Source: Pseudomonadota bacterium (GTDB lineage: Bacteria > Pseudomonadota > Alphaproteobacteria > Acetobacterales > Acetobacteraceae). Taken from it: a DNA stretch of 33,151 bases. The stretch lies in the NCBI GenBank assembly GCA_021851785.1, contig JAJZBV010000028.1:1-33151 (forward strand), read 5' to 3'. The notes under the pieces were generated by a model that worked only from the letters and a program-made list of their open reading frames with translations, was not told the DNA's origin and made no database searches. The position numbers and the translations under genes were made by a program. Every line of letters starts with the position of its first letter. Position 1 is the first letter of the stretch. Of the stretch, positions 1 to 6,425 are shown in pieces.

Positions 1-194
1 CGACGGTTGGCAGAGCTTCGGATCCCCTTTTTCCTCAATGCCCCTTGATCTCGCCGCCTGACGCCGTCATGTCCCCCAAACCGGAGGCGCCGCCAAAAGC
101 AATTTCTACATCTTCCGCGACACCTCCTGAAGCCGTAATTATGTAGGCTCTGTTACAGACTGTGAGGGCGAGCATATTTCGCCCTTATCTGGGC

Positions 195-494
195 GCGCCG
201 CCTCTGACGCCGGATGCGACCGCGCCGGATGGTCTGGCGGCGGCCTTGCATGGCGACCTGGCGGTGATTTTAACTCTCGCGATGGCGCCCGAACGCGCGA
301 AGCGGCCGCTCCCGAACGAGGGGGCAACCTCGCTAGGAACGGCCGTTTCCGGGAGTCTACCGTCGGTGGTTGCGGGGAGGCGCTGCCACTTATACCGAAC
401 ACACCTCCGCCTCCCCGCAAGGCCGCAGAACAGAACGGCAATCCGCCCGCGCAAGAATCAACAACAGCCCGCAGTCATGCACTTGTCGGGTTAA
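195..494 (+). pseudogene. 3' remnant of a serine site-specific recombinase
   Basis: The frame contains LHGDLAVILTLA followed about 35 residues later by VVAGRRCHLYRTHL. Many large serine recombinases of the Pin/zinc-ribbon type end with a similar pair of motifs (a DLHGDLAAIL-like stretch, then a VVAG...RT terminus). No resolvase catalytic domain or zinc ribbon lies upstream within the window, so only the C-terminal tail is seen. The left limit is approximate. It fits a worn mobile-element remnant at the edge of an accessory segment. The assignment rests on recalled motif similarity only; a chance GC-rich open frame is the alternative. Confidence 0.4.
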
Positions 495-513
495 CTGTGG
501 ATGTTTTCTCGCA

Positions 514-1020
514 TCATAGCCTCTCGAAAGCGGTCGATGCCGTCGAGGTCAAGAGAAACAAGCGGTGTGGATGCTGGGGGAAGGGACGGAACCCGAACCC
601 CTCGTAAAAGGCCGAGGCCGCCGCATCTTTGGCCTCAACGACGATTGCGAACACGGCGAGGGTGCGGCTGGCGCTGATGATGCGGCGGACGGCGTCGGCA
701 AGCAGTAATTCGCCGATGCCTTTTCCGTGGACCCGGATGTCTCGGGCCAAGCGTCCAATCAAAGCGGCGGGGATTGCTTCATAGTGGGGCAGCTTCCGCC
801 CGATTTCATCCGGCAGATCGCCGATCGTCAGGGTAAATGAACTTAGGCAGTAAAAGCCGATGACGCCATGCTCGTCATTGCTTGCAACGAACACCCGCGC
901 GACGTTGCGTTTGTCGTCCTGGCTGGCACGATGCTGAAACCAGTCATCGAGATCGGGCTGACCACATTGGAACGGTTTCCGATCGTGCCCCTTATTTAGA
1001 GGCTCGACAGTAAAGGCCAT
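514..1020 (-). CDS. GNAT-family toxin, TacT/AtaT-like
   Basis: This 168-residue protein is a GCN5-type acetyltransferase. It contains the acetyl-CoA P-loop region RVHGKGIGELLL, preceded by LIGRLARDI, and the C-terminal FYEGFGF motif whose Tyr is the usual general acid. Toxins of this family acetylate the amino group of charged aminoacyl-tRNAs and block translation. The start ATG shares one base with the stop of the upstream DUF1778 antitoxin (TGATG), the usual type II arrangement, so the two are co-translated. Length and domain order are normal for the family. The target tRNA cannot be read from the sequence. Confidence 0.9.
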   Translation of the reverse strand: MAFTVEPLNKGHDRKPFQCGQPDLDDWFQHRASQDDKRNVARVFVASNDEHGVIGFYCLSSFTLTIGDLPDEIGRKLPHYEAIPAALIGRLARDIRVHGKGIGELLLADAVRRIISASRTLAVFAIVVEAKDAAASAFYEGFGFRPFPQHPHRLFLLTSTASTAFERL

Positions 1021-1310
1021 CAGCCGATCAGGTCACGATGTCGCCGGAGGGCTGCCACCAACTTGTCGGTAGGCTCTGGAGGACTGAGCACGGCCGCCAG
1101 GAAGGCGTCACGGTCGGCCCCGGCCAGCACCATGCGCTGATGTTCGTCCAGCACCCGGCGCGCGCCCTCGTAGGCGAGGTCGCCAGCCGTAAGACCCGAC
1201 ACCGCCATCGCCCTTTGAATCAACTCTTTGGCCGATCCCGCGACGCGCAACTCAATCCGGTCTTTCTTCAATTCCCGAGATGGGTGAGTAGTGCGGGCGA
1301 CAGACGGCAT
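1020..1310 (-). CDS. DUF1778 antitoxin, TacA-like
   Basis: This 96-residue protein has the ribbon-helix-helix pattern KKDRIELRVAGSAKELIQRAM followed by a toxin-wrapping C-terminal tail (DRDAFLAAVLSPPEP), as in antitoxins paired with GNAT toxins. The reading frame stays open upstream to 1382. I chose the ATG at 1310 because AAGGA lies 7-8 bases before it and the homologous region begins there; an ATG at 1316 is too close to that ribosome site. A 12-bp palindrome lies just upstream and probably mediates autoregulation. The stop overlaps the toxin start by one base. Confidence 0.88.
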   Translation of the reverse strand: MPSVARTTHPSRELKKDRIELRVAGSAKELIQRAMAVSGLTAGDLAYEGARRVLDEHQRMVLAGADRDAFLAAVLSPPEPTDKLVAALRRHRDLIG

Positions 1311-1322
1311 GGTCATATCCTT

Positions 1323-1334
1323 TCGTATATACGA
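1323..1334. promoter_or_regulatory. Palindromic operator upstream of the DUF1778/GNAT pair
   Basis: TCGTATATACGA is a perfect 12-bp palindrome 13 bases upstream of the antitoxin start, directly before its ribosome site. Ribbon-helix-helix antitoxins bind such short palindromes to repress their own operon. Autoregulation here is inferred from position and family. Confidence 0.55.
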
Positions 1335-1430
1335 GTACGGCAAAAAGCCGTGCAATGTCAAGAGCGGCCTCTCGTCGTGCAATTACCCACCCCCTACGGT
1401 TTTCGGGGGACCGTGCGTTGTGATCGGGGA

Positions 1431-2285
1431 TTACGCCAGGGTGGCGAGGACGATGGCGAAGGGGTTGGCGCCTTTGAGGCGTGCGGTGTCGACGGTGGTG
1501 CGGAGGTCGGCTTCAGCTTTGGCGGCCCACATGGCGCGATAGCCGTTGGTGACCTTTCGCTGGATCACGCAGGGGCGGAGTTTGCGCTCCGAGGTGTTGT
1601 TGGTGGGATCGACCTCGCCGGGAAAGTCGCAGAAGGTGAGAAGCTGGTCTCGCGCACGCCCGATCTTGGCGGGCAATTCTCGGGCGAGATCGCATCCGGT
1701 GGCTGAAGCCAGCAGCGCTCCGAGCCGCTTCTCCAGCTCTTTCTTCTTTCTGGCGACCGTCGAGGCGGCGAAGCCGGTTATGCCGCGGGCCAGATGCGCC
1801 AGACATGTCTGATGCCGTTCGCCGTGCTTTTGCTGCGCCGAGTAGCGATCCGAGATCCACACTTTCGGCTCGTGTCCGGCCATCATCTCGTCCGCGACAC
1901 GGGCGGCGCGCGAATGGTCGGGCTGATGCACGACCGCGTCCTTGCCGTGGAAAACCCAGTGATACGAGTTCGTCCCTTCGATGCGAACGCCGGTCTCGTC
2001 GCTGGCGACAACCTTGGCCGCGCGAAGAATGGCCTTCGCTTTCTCAGCCTCGATCTCGAACCGCGGATGCGCGCTGATGAACATGTTCATCAGCGCGCCC
2101 TCGCTCACGCTCAGACCGAAGGCGTCGCGAAAAAGGCCGCGCCGCCGCTCGTAGGACAGCGCCTGAAAGCCCTTGAGGTAAATCGCCAGGGCGTGAATGC
2201 GTGGCCCGAACGGCGGCGTCGTCGCCACTGCGCGCGCGGGAGCTTTCGCCGCAACGTCGCAATGCGCGCATCGGCAGGCGAAGCG
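1431..2285 (-). pseudogene. IS66-family transposase, C-terminal fragment
   Basis: The leftward frame contains typical IS66 transposase motifs: FACRCAHCDV (metal-binding remnant), VASDETGVRIEG (first catalytic Asp), VWISDRYSAQQKHGE, and NNTSERKLRPCVIQRK with the catalytic Glu, ending AIVLATLA. The N-terminal half is missing. The homologous sequence stops abruptly near 2285, where the other IS66 element begins in the opposite orientation. Between HLARGI and TGFAASTVARK the protein seems to lack roughly 30 residues present in relatives, an apparent in-frame deletion (from memory of the family). No accessory IS66 genes or terminal repeat were found on this side, so it is immobile. Confidence 0.82.
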
Positions 2286-2549
2286 GCGATGGCGGGGGGT
2301 CTGGCGCCGCCGACGAAGCTGGCCGGGCCGGCGTTCGTGCCGATCGTCGCTGCGGCCCCACGACCGTTGGTGACCGAGGCAGCTCCGCCGACGCCGGCGA
2401 TGCACGTGCCGCCCAGGACACCGCCCGTGGCGTCCGCTGCGCCCGCCGTTGAAGTTACGCTTGCCGGTGCGGTGGTGCGGGTGGCCCCGGGCACGGACGG
2501 CGCGTTGCTGACGGTGGTGCTGCGCGCGGTGCGCACCTCGGCGGCATGA
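2286..2549 (+). pseudogene. tnpA: IS66 TnpA (orfA) C-terminal fragment
   Basis: The frame from about GGLAPPTKLAGPAFVPIV to the end, VRVAPGTDGALLTVVLRAV, matches the C-terminal half of IS66 OrfA, the small helix-turn-helix protein. The DNA-binding N-terminus is absent because the opposite-strand IS66 fragment occupies the DNA upstream. The stop TGA overlaps the ATG of tnpB (ATGA), the family's usual coupling. Confidence 0.72.
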
Positions 2550-2725
2550 TCCCGGTTCCCCCCGGCGTGCGGGTGTTGCTGGCAACCCGTCCGGTGGATT
2601 TCCGCAAGGGCGCGCACGGCCTGGCGGCGCTGGCGGCGGTGGAGTTTGCGGCGCTGTTCGACGGTCTCAATTGGACGCGCGTACAGCCGCTGCGGCGGAT
2701 TCCCCAACCGACCGCGGCGGCGTAG
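2546..2725 (+). pseudogene. tnpB: IS66 TnpB with internal deletion
   Basis: The protein begins MIPVPPGVRVLLATRPVDF as IS66 TnpB does and ends with the usual FAALFDGLNWTRV tail. It is only 59 residues, whereas the family is about 115. The lost part includes the conserved central block (the YVFRGRRGD-like region). The deletion kept the frame, so a short product could be made, but function is unlikely. Confidence 0.75.
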
Positions 2726-2735
2726 GATTCGCGGT

Positions 2736-4210
2736 GTGACCCACGCCGCTCCCGCCGCGAACCCGAACCTGCCCGCCGATGTCGCGGCGCTGCGCGCGCT
2801 GGTGCTGGCGACGATGGCCGAACGCGATGTACTGGCCGAGGAGCGCGACGCGCTGGCGAACCAGAACGACCGGCTGCGACACCTGCTGATAAAGCTGCAA
2901 CGCCTGCAGTTCGGCCGGAAGTCGGAACGGCTGCCGGAGGAGCAGCTGCAACTCGGCCTCGAGGATCTGGAGACCGCGATCGTAGCGGGCGAGGCCAAGG
3001 CGGAGCAGCGCGATCCGGACCTGCGGCGTGCGCGCACCACGAAGCGCCGCGCCAACCGTGGCGCGTTGCCGGCGCACCTGCCACGGATCGGGGTGGTGCT
3101 GGAACCGCAGGACACTGCCTGCCAGGCCTGCGCGGGCGTCGTGGTGCAGACCCCGGCGCCGCCGCGGTTGATCGCGGGCGGCCTGCCCACCGAGGCGCTG
3201 GTCGCGCATGTTCTCGTGTCGCGCTACGCCGACCATCTGCCGCTGTATCGCCAGGCGCAGATCCTGGCACGCCAGGGTGTGGCGCTCGATCGCGCGACGC
3301 TGGCGTTCTGGGTGGGCTACGCGGCGGCCGAGTCGCCCCGGTGGTGCGCCGGCTGCGGGAGATCGTGTTGGCCTCGGCGCGGGTGTTCGCCGACGAGACC
3401 GTGGTGCCGGTGCTCGACCCCGGTCGCGGCCGAACCAAGCACGGCTACTTCTGGGCGGTCGCGCGTGACGACCGGCCCTGGGGCGGCACCGATCCGCCGG
3501 CGGTGGCCTATCGCTATGCCCCCGGCCGCGGGACGGAGCATGCCCGCGCGCTGCTCGGCGGCTACCGCAGCATCCTGCAGTGCGGCGGCTACGCCGCCTA
3601 CAAGAGCCTGGCCGACCCTGCCGGTGCGCGCGGACCCTGCGTGCTGGCGTTCTGCTGGAGCCATGTCCGGCGCGGGTTCTACGACCTGGCCCGGACGGCG
3701 GCGGCGCCGATCGCGACCGAAGCGCTGGCGCGCATCGCCGCGCTATATCGGATCGAGGCGGACATCCATGGCCAAGCGGCCGACGCGCGCCGCGACGCAC
3801 GCCAGGCACGGAGCCGACCGCTGGTGGCCGAGTTGCACGCCTGGTTCGCGGCCCAGATGGCGAAGCTGCCGGCGCGGAGCCCGACCGCCGAGGCGATCCG
3901 CTATGCGCTGAACCACTGGGACGGGCTCTGCCAGTTCCTCGACGACGGCCGGATCGAGATCGACAACAACAGTGTCGAGCGGGCCATGCGCCCGATCGCC
4001 CTGAGCCGGAAGAACGCGTTGTTCGCCGGCAGCGATGAGGGGGGAGAGAACTGGGCCGCTGTCGCCTCGCTGATCGAGACCTGCAAGCTGAACGGCGTCG
4101 ACCCGCAGCGTTACCTGACCGGGCTGTTGACCCGCCTCGTCAACGGATGGCCCCAGGCGCGGATCGACGCGCTGATGCCCTGGAACTGCACCGCAGACAC
4201 CGACGCCTGA
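2736..4210 (+). pseudogene. tnpC: IS66 transposase TnpC, frameshifted and catalytically altered
   Basis: The GTG start at 2736 follows the tnpB stop by ten bases. The first part has the leucine-rich coiled region, LQRLQFGRKSERL, and the Cys-bearing zinc region (ACQACAG). Near 3333 the frame shifts: GAG-TCG-CCC replaces an expected GAG-CTC-GCC-CCG, which fits loss of one C. Translation then continues in the next frame from VVRRLREIVLASARVFADET to the stop at 4210. The second catalytic Asp, expected in QCDGYAAYK, is Gly here (codon 3584-3586). The first Asp (FADET) and the Glu (NNSVERAMRP) remain. Confidence 0.85.
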
Positions 4211-4213
4211 ACG

Positions 4214-4528
4214 TCAAGCCCCTGACCAAAGGGTCTCGGAGCTGCGCTTCCGGTCGATCGCTGTTTGCGCCTCATCCATCACCTGCTGATGCGACATTGT
4301 CGGTCGAGCATCGGCTAGGGCTTCCCGCACCTTGGAACGGAACCATGCGTCATGGGCCTCCGGATCGGCCGTCAGGCCAGCCGGCAAACCACCTTCCTTA
4401 GCGACACGGGTTAGCAGGATGCGCACGGCGTCCGAGACGGTCAGGCCGAAGCTCGCGAGCTTTTCTGCCGCGTCGGTCTTTAGCTTATCGTCCACACGGA
4501 TGTGAAGCATTGATGTTTGCGTGGCCAT
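4214..4528 (-). CDS. Orphan RelB/DinJ-family antitoxin
   Basis: This 104-residue protein carries the RelB/DinJ ribbon-helix-helix signature SMLHIRVDDKLKTDAAEKLASFGL, then VSDAVRILLTRVAKEGGLP. GGAG lies seven bases before the ATG. Relatives are followed directly by a RelE/YafQ-type toxin, but here the gene ends three bases from the stop of the convergent IS66 tnpC and no toxin frame exists. The last residues (SSETLWSGA) may therefore be a junction rather than the native tail. A large palindrome in its promoter implies intact self-repression. It could still neutralise or regulate a toxin encoded elsewhere. Confidence 0.82.
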   Translation of the reverse strand: MATQTSMLHIRVDDKLKTDAAEKLASFGLTVSDAVRILLTRVAKEGGLPAGLTADPEAHDAWFRSKVREALADARPTMSHQQVMDEAQTAIDRKRSSETLWSGA

Positions 4529-4550
4529 CGTCGTTCTCCGATTGTCTTTC

Positions 4551-4586
4551 CTTGATTTTGTATCTCAAATGAGATACAAAATCAAG
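4551..4586. promoter_or_regulatory. 36-bp palindromic operator in the relB promoter
   Basis: The arm CTTGATTTTGTATCTCA (17 bases) is repeated as its exact inverted complement after a two-base centre. The palindrome lies 23 bases upstream of the relB start, the classical place for RelB/DinJ autoregulation. Its AT-rich composition also suggests that promoter elements lie inside it. Confidence 0.7.
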
Positions 4587-4592
4587 CGTCGT

Positions 4593-4614
4593 GGGTTTTA
4601 CAAATTATGCGACA
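4593..4614 (+). repeat. 22-bp direct repeat, left of mazEF
   Basis: A 22-base sequence beginning GGGTTTTACAAATT and ending ATGCGACA is repeated exactly at 5315-5336. The two copies bracket the mazE-mazF module. Read on the other strand it starts TGTCGCATAATTTGTAA, which resembles half of a serine-resolvase res subsite; part of it also resembles the XerC arm of a dif-like site. Confidence 0.75.
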
Positions 4615-4681
4615 TGCCGTGTAGTTCGGCACCATTGGGATTGTACAACTAAAAACGGCATTGAATGACCGGGAGCGGCGT

Positions 4682-4699
4682 GTTATATTTATATGTAAC
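4682..4699. promoter_or_regulatory. Imperfect inverted repeat upstream of mazE
   Basis: GTTATAT, four bases, then ATGTAAC: seven-base arms with one mismatch, AT-rich, 18 bases upstream of the mazE start codon. MazE/AbrB-fold antitoxins bind such sites near their promoters. The operator role is inferred. Confidence 0.35.
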
Positions 4700-4717
4700 T
4701 TTCCCGGAGTGTCCGTC

Positions 4718-4975
4718 ATGCACACAACCAATCTGCGCAAGGTCGGCGGCTCAGTCATGCTCGCCGTGCCGCCGGCGCTGCTCGATATTCTCCATCTGAC
4801 GGCCGGTGCCAAGGTCGGGCTTGCCGTGGACAATGGCCGCCTCGTGGTCGAACCGTCCGCACGCCCGCGCTACACGCTCGATGAACTGCTGGCGCAATGC
4901 GATCCCGCCGGCGCTCTGACCACCGAAGACCAGGAATGGCTCGATGCCAAGCCGGTCGGCGGGGAGCTGCTGTGA
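4718..4975 (+). CDS. mazE: MazE-like antitoxin (AbrB fold)
   Basis: The 85-residue protein contains the swapped-hairpin AbrB pattern TTNLRKVGGSVMLAVPPALLD, then LTAGAKVGLAVDNGRLVVEP. It ends with the acidic toxin-binding tail (TLDELLAQCDPAGALTTEDQEW), as in MazE, PemI and ChpS antitoxins. I chose the ATG at 4718 because GGAG lies eight bases upstream; the open frame extends to 4661 without other support. The stop overlaps the toxin's GTG start (GTGA), so the pair is translationally coupled. Confidence 0.9.
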   Translation: MHTTNLRKVGGSVMLAVPPALLDILHLTAGAKVGLAVDNGRLVVEPSARPRYTLDELLAQCDPAGALTTEDQEWLDAKPVGGELL

Positions 4976-5307
4976 CGGAGCGGGGTGACATCTATCTCGT
5001 CTCGCTCGATCCCACGTCCGGCCACGAACAGCAGGGTACGCGTCCTGTGCTGATCGTGTCGCCGGGCGCGTTCAACCGCCTGACGAAAACACCCGTGGTG
5101 CTGCCGATCACGACTGGCGGCAACTTCGCACGCACAGCAGGATTCTCGGTATCCCTGACCGGCGCGGGCACACAGACAAACGGCGTCGTGCGCTGCGATC
5201 AGCCGCGCGCCCTCGACATTGTTTCCCGGCGCGGTCGCAAGCTCGAAAGCCTGCCGGCGGTCATCATGGATGAAGTGCTGGCGAAACTCTCAACCATCTT
5301 CGCATAA
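4972..5307 (+). CDS. mazF: MazF/PemK-family mRNA interferase toxin
   Basis: The 111-residue protein starts ERGDIYLVSLDPTSGHEQQG, which includes the family signature and the active-site Arg region, followed by RPVLIVSPGAFN and the VVRCDQPRALD block of MazF/PemK/ChpB. These toxins cut single-stranded RNA at short motifs until the antitoxin neutralises them. GTG at 4972 overlaps the antitoxin stop, which fixes the start; the frame upstream of it belongs to no gene. The stop codon lies inside a short inverted repeat that ends in the right-hand 22-bp repeat. Confidence 0.93.
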   Translation: MTERGDIYLVSLDPTSGHEQQGTRPVLIVSPGAFNRLTKTPVVLPITTGGNFARTAGFSVSLTGAGTQTNGVVRCDQPRALDIVSRRGRKLESLPAVIMDEVLAKLSTIFA

Positions 5308-5333
5308 TTATCGCGGGTTTTACAAATTATGCG
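5301..5333. repeat. Inverted repeat spanning the mazF stop and the right direct repeat
   Basis: CGCATAATT (containing the mazF stop TAA) pairs with AATTATGCG across 15 bases. The second arm lies within the right-hand 22-bp repeat, so the right site carries two inverted half-sites while the left copy lacks the partner. It could be a weak terminator or two recombinase subsites. Confidence 0.45.
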
Positions 5334-5336
5334 ACA
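5315..5336 (+). repeat. 22-bp direct repeat, right of mazEF
   Basis: Exact second copy of the repeat at 4593-4614, in the same orientation. Together they delimit a segment of about 720 bases that holds only mazE, mazF and their promoter. Confidence 0.75.
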
Positions 5337-5437
5337 CCCGATGTCTCGGAATGGTGGTTTGCGGATCGACAGCTATCAGACCCGGGTTAACGGAAGCGGA
5401 CCTTTATCGAATCCACCGACCGCGCTAAGGGTAAAGA

Positions 5438-6022
5438 ATGACTAAATTGCGTTCTGGCCTTCCGATAGTTTCATTCGCTGATCAAATTGCACTGGAGATC
5501 TGGTTGGCGGCGCAACCGAGCGATTCCAACGGTGCATGGGTTAGATTTCGTAAGAAGAGTTCGAGCGTCGCCAGCGTCACCAAAGCTCACGCGATCGACA
5601 GCGCCCTTTGCTATGGCTGGATCGATGGTCAACTCGACAAGTACGACGCTGAAAGCTGGTTGATACGCTTTACCCCACGCCGACCGCGCAGCAAGTGGTC
5701 GGATGTAAATCGGAAACGCGCGCTGGAACTGATTTCGGAGGGGCGCATGCAGGCGTCTGGACAGTTGGAAATTGATAAAGCGAAGGCAGATGGCAGATGG
5801 GAGGCAGCGTATGCACCAGCCAGCAAAGCTGAGGTTCCACCGGATTTGCAGGCCGTGCTCGATGCGAACCCGAAGGCCGCAGCTTTCTTCGCCACGCTCA
5901 CTAGCGCTAACCGATATGCGATCTTGTATCGGATTGGCGCGGTGAAGAAAGCTGAAACCAGGGCCCGAAAGATCAGAGACTTCGTTGGTATGCTAGAACG
6001 CGGAGAGACCGTTCACGGCTGA
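5438..6022 (+). CDS. YdeI/OmpD-associated (OmdA) family protein
   Basis: The 194-residue protein matches the YdeI/OmdA family, with WVRFRKKSS near the N-terminus, the hallmark IDSALCYGWIDGQ, then FTPRRPRSKWSDVNRKRA and the C-terminal helical RYAILYRIGAVKKAETRARKI stretch. Family members are often annotated as bacteriocin-protection proteins, but the molecular function is poorly known. AAGGGTAAAG precedes the ATG. The gene uses somewhat lower-GC codons than the leuA region and lies just outside the toxin-antitoxin segment, so it may belong to the accessory region. No operon partner is visible. Confidence 0.85.
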   Translation: MTKLRSGLPIVSFADQIALEIWLAAQPSDSNGAWVRFRKKSSSVASVTKAHAIDSALCYGWIDGQLDKYDAESWLIRFTPRRPRSKWSDVNRKRALELISEGRMQASGQLEIDKAKADGRWEAAYAPASKAEVPPDLQAVLDANPKAAAFFATLTSANRYAILYRIGAVKKAETRARKIRDFVGMLERGETVHG

Positions 6023-6425
6023 AACGACCGCTTTCGGGCGCGCACTCTTCTGGTTCTGGTGACCGACATGGATCGAAACCGAACGCCCGCCCCCCTGATC
6101 GGCTGTGCCCGAGCCCCGTGAGGGAAACTCGCGAAGAACTCGGCCAGATTGCCAGAGCGCCGGGTCTTCCGCGCCCCCTCCTCCGCCGACGCCACCACGA
6201 TGGCAAATCCGGCGCGGTTGCGGCGCCGGGCGAGGGGTGATAAAAGGAAAAAATGGATCGGCGGATCAACATCGCCCGGGCTGCTTTCGGTCTCGCGTGC
6301 CAACGCCGCGGCCTCGTTCTGCGACTTAGCCGCCCCTGGGCGTGATGCCGCTCGGCTTCGCCGGCACCGTTCAGGGGATTTCTTGAGGCAATCCGTCGCA
6401 ACAATCCGGTTCAAGGACTGGCCCC
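6023..6425. other. Intergenic region and probable leuA leader
   Basis: These 403 bases hold no convincing gene; the open frames on both strands look like GC-rich noise. Near the leuA end, CCCCTG (6333-6338) can pair with CAGGGG (6372-6377) around a smaller CGGC-TTC-GCCG hairpin. A 13-codon open frame (6345-6386, MPLGFAGTVQGIS) covers this structure, but it has only one Leu codon, so classical leucine attenuation is not supported. No clear promoter was identified. Confidence 0.35.

Larger units (their letters stand above)
2286..4210 (+). mobile_element. Decayed IS66-family element (tnpA fragment, deleted tnpB, frameshifted tnpC)
   Basis: The gene order tnpA-tnpB-tnpC, with an ATGA overlap between the first two genes, is the standard IS66 layout. 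All three genes are damaged: tnpA lacks its start, tnpB is about half length, and tnpC has a frameshift plus loss of a catalytic residue. I did not find terminal inverted repeats. On the left the element abuts an inverted IS66 fragment. On the right its last stop is three bases from the stop of a convergent relB gene, so both ends appear truncated. Confidence 0.8.

Noticed and set aside
2111-3438. Leftward open frames of 327-359 residues across the IS66 element
   Set aside because: They are opposite to recognisable tnpA, tnpB and tnpC sequence and are composed of Arg/Ala/Ser-rich filler.
4593-4614. True dif/pdif site
   Set aside because: Only the XerC-like arm matches; the position expected for the XerD arm does not resemble the consensus.
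6333-6377. Known riboswitch (such as SAM-II) before leuA
   Set aside because: The conserved core bases of the riboswitches I know are absent; only a simple stem can be drawn.
6013-6414. 133-residue leftward open frame between the YdeI-like gene and leuA
   Set aside because: It has no ribosome site or motif and runs into the 3' end of the YdeI-like gene on the opposite strand; it looks like noise.
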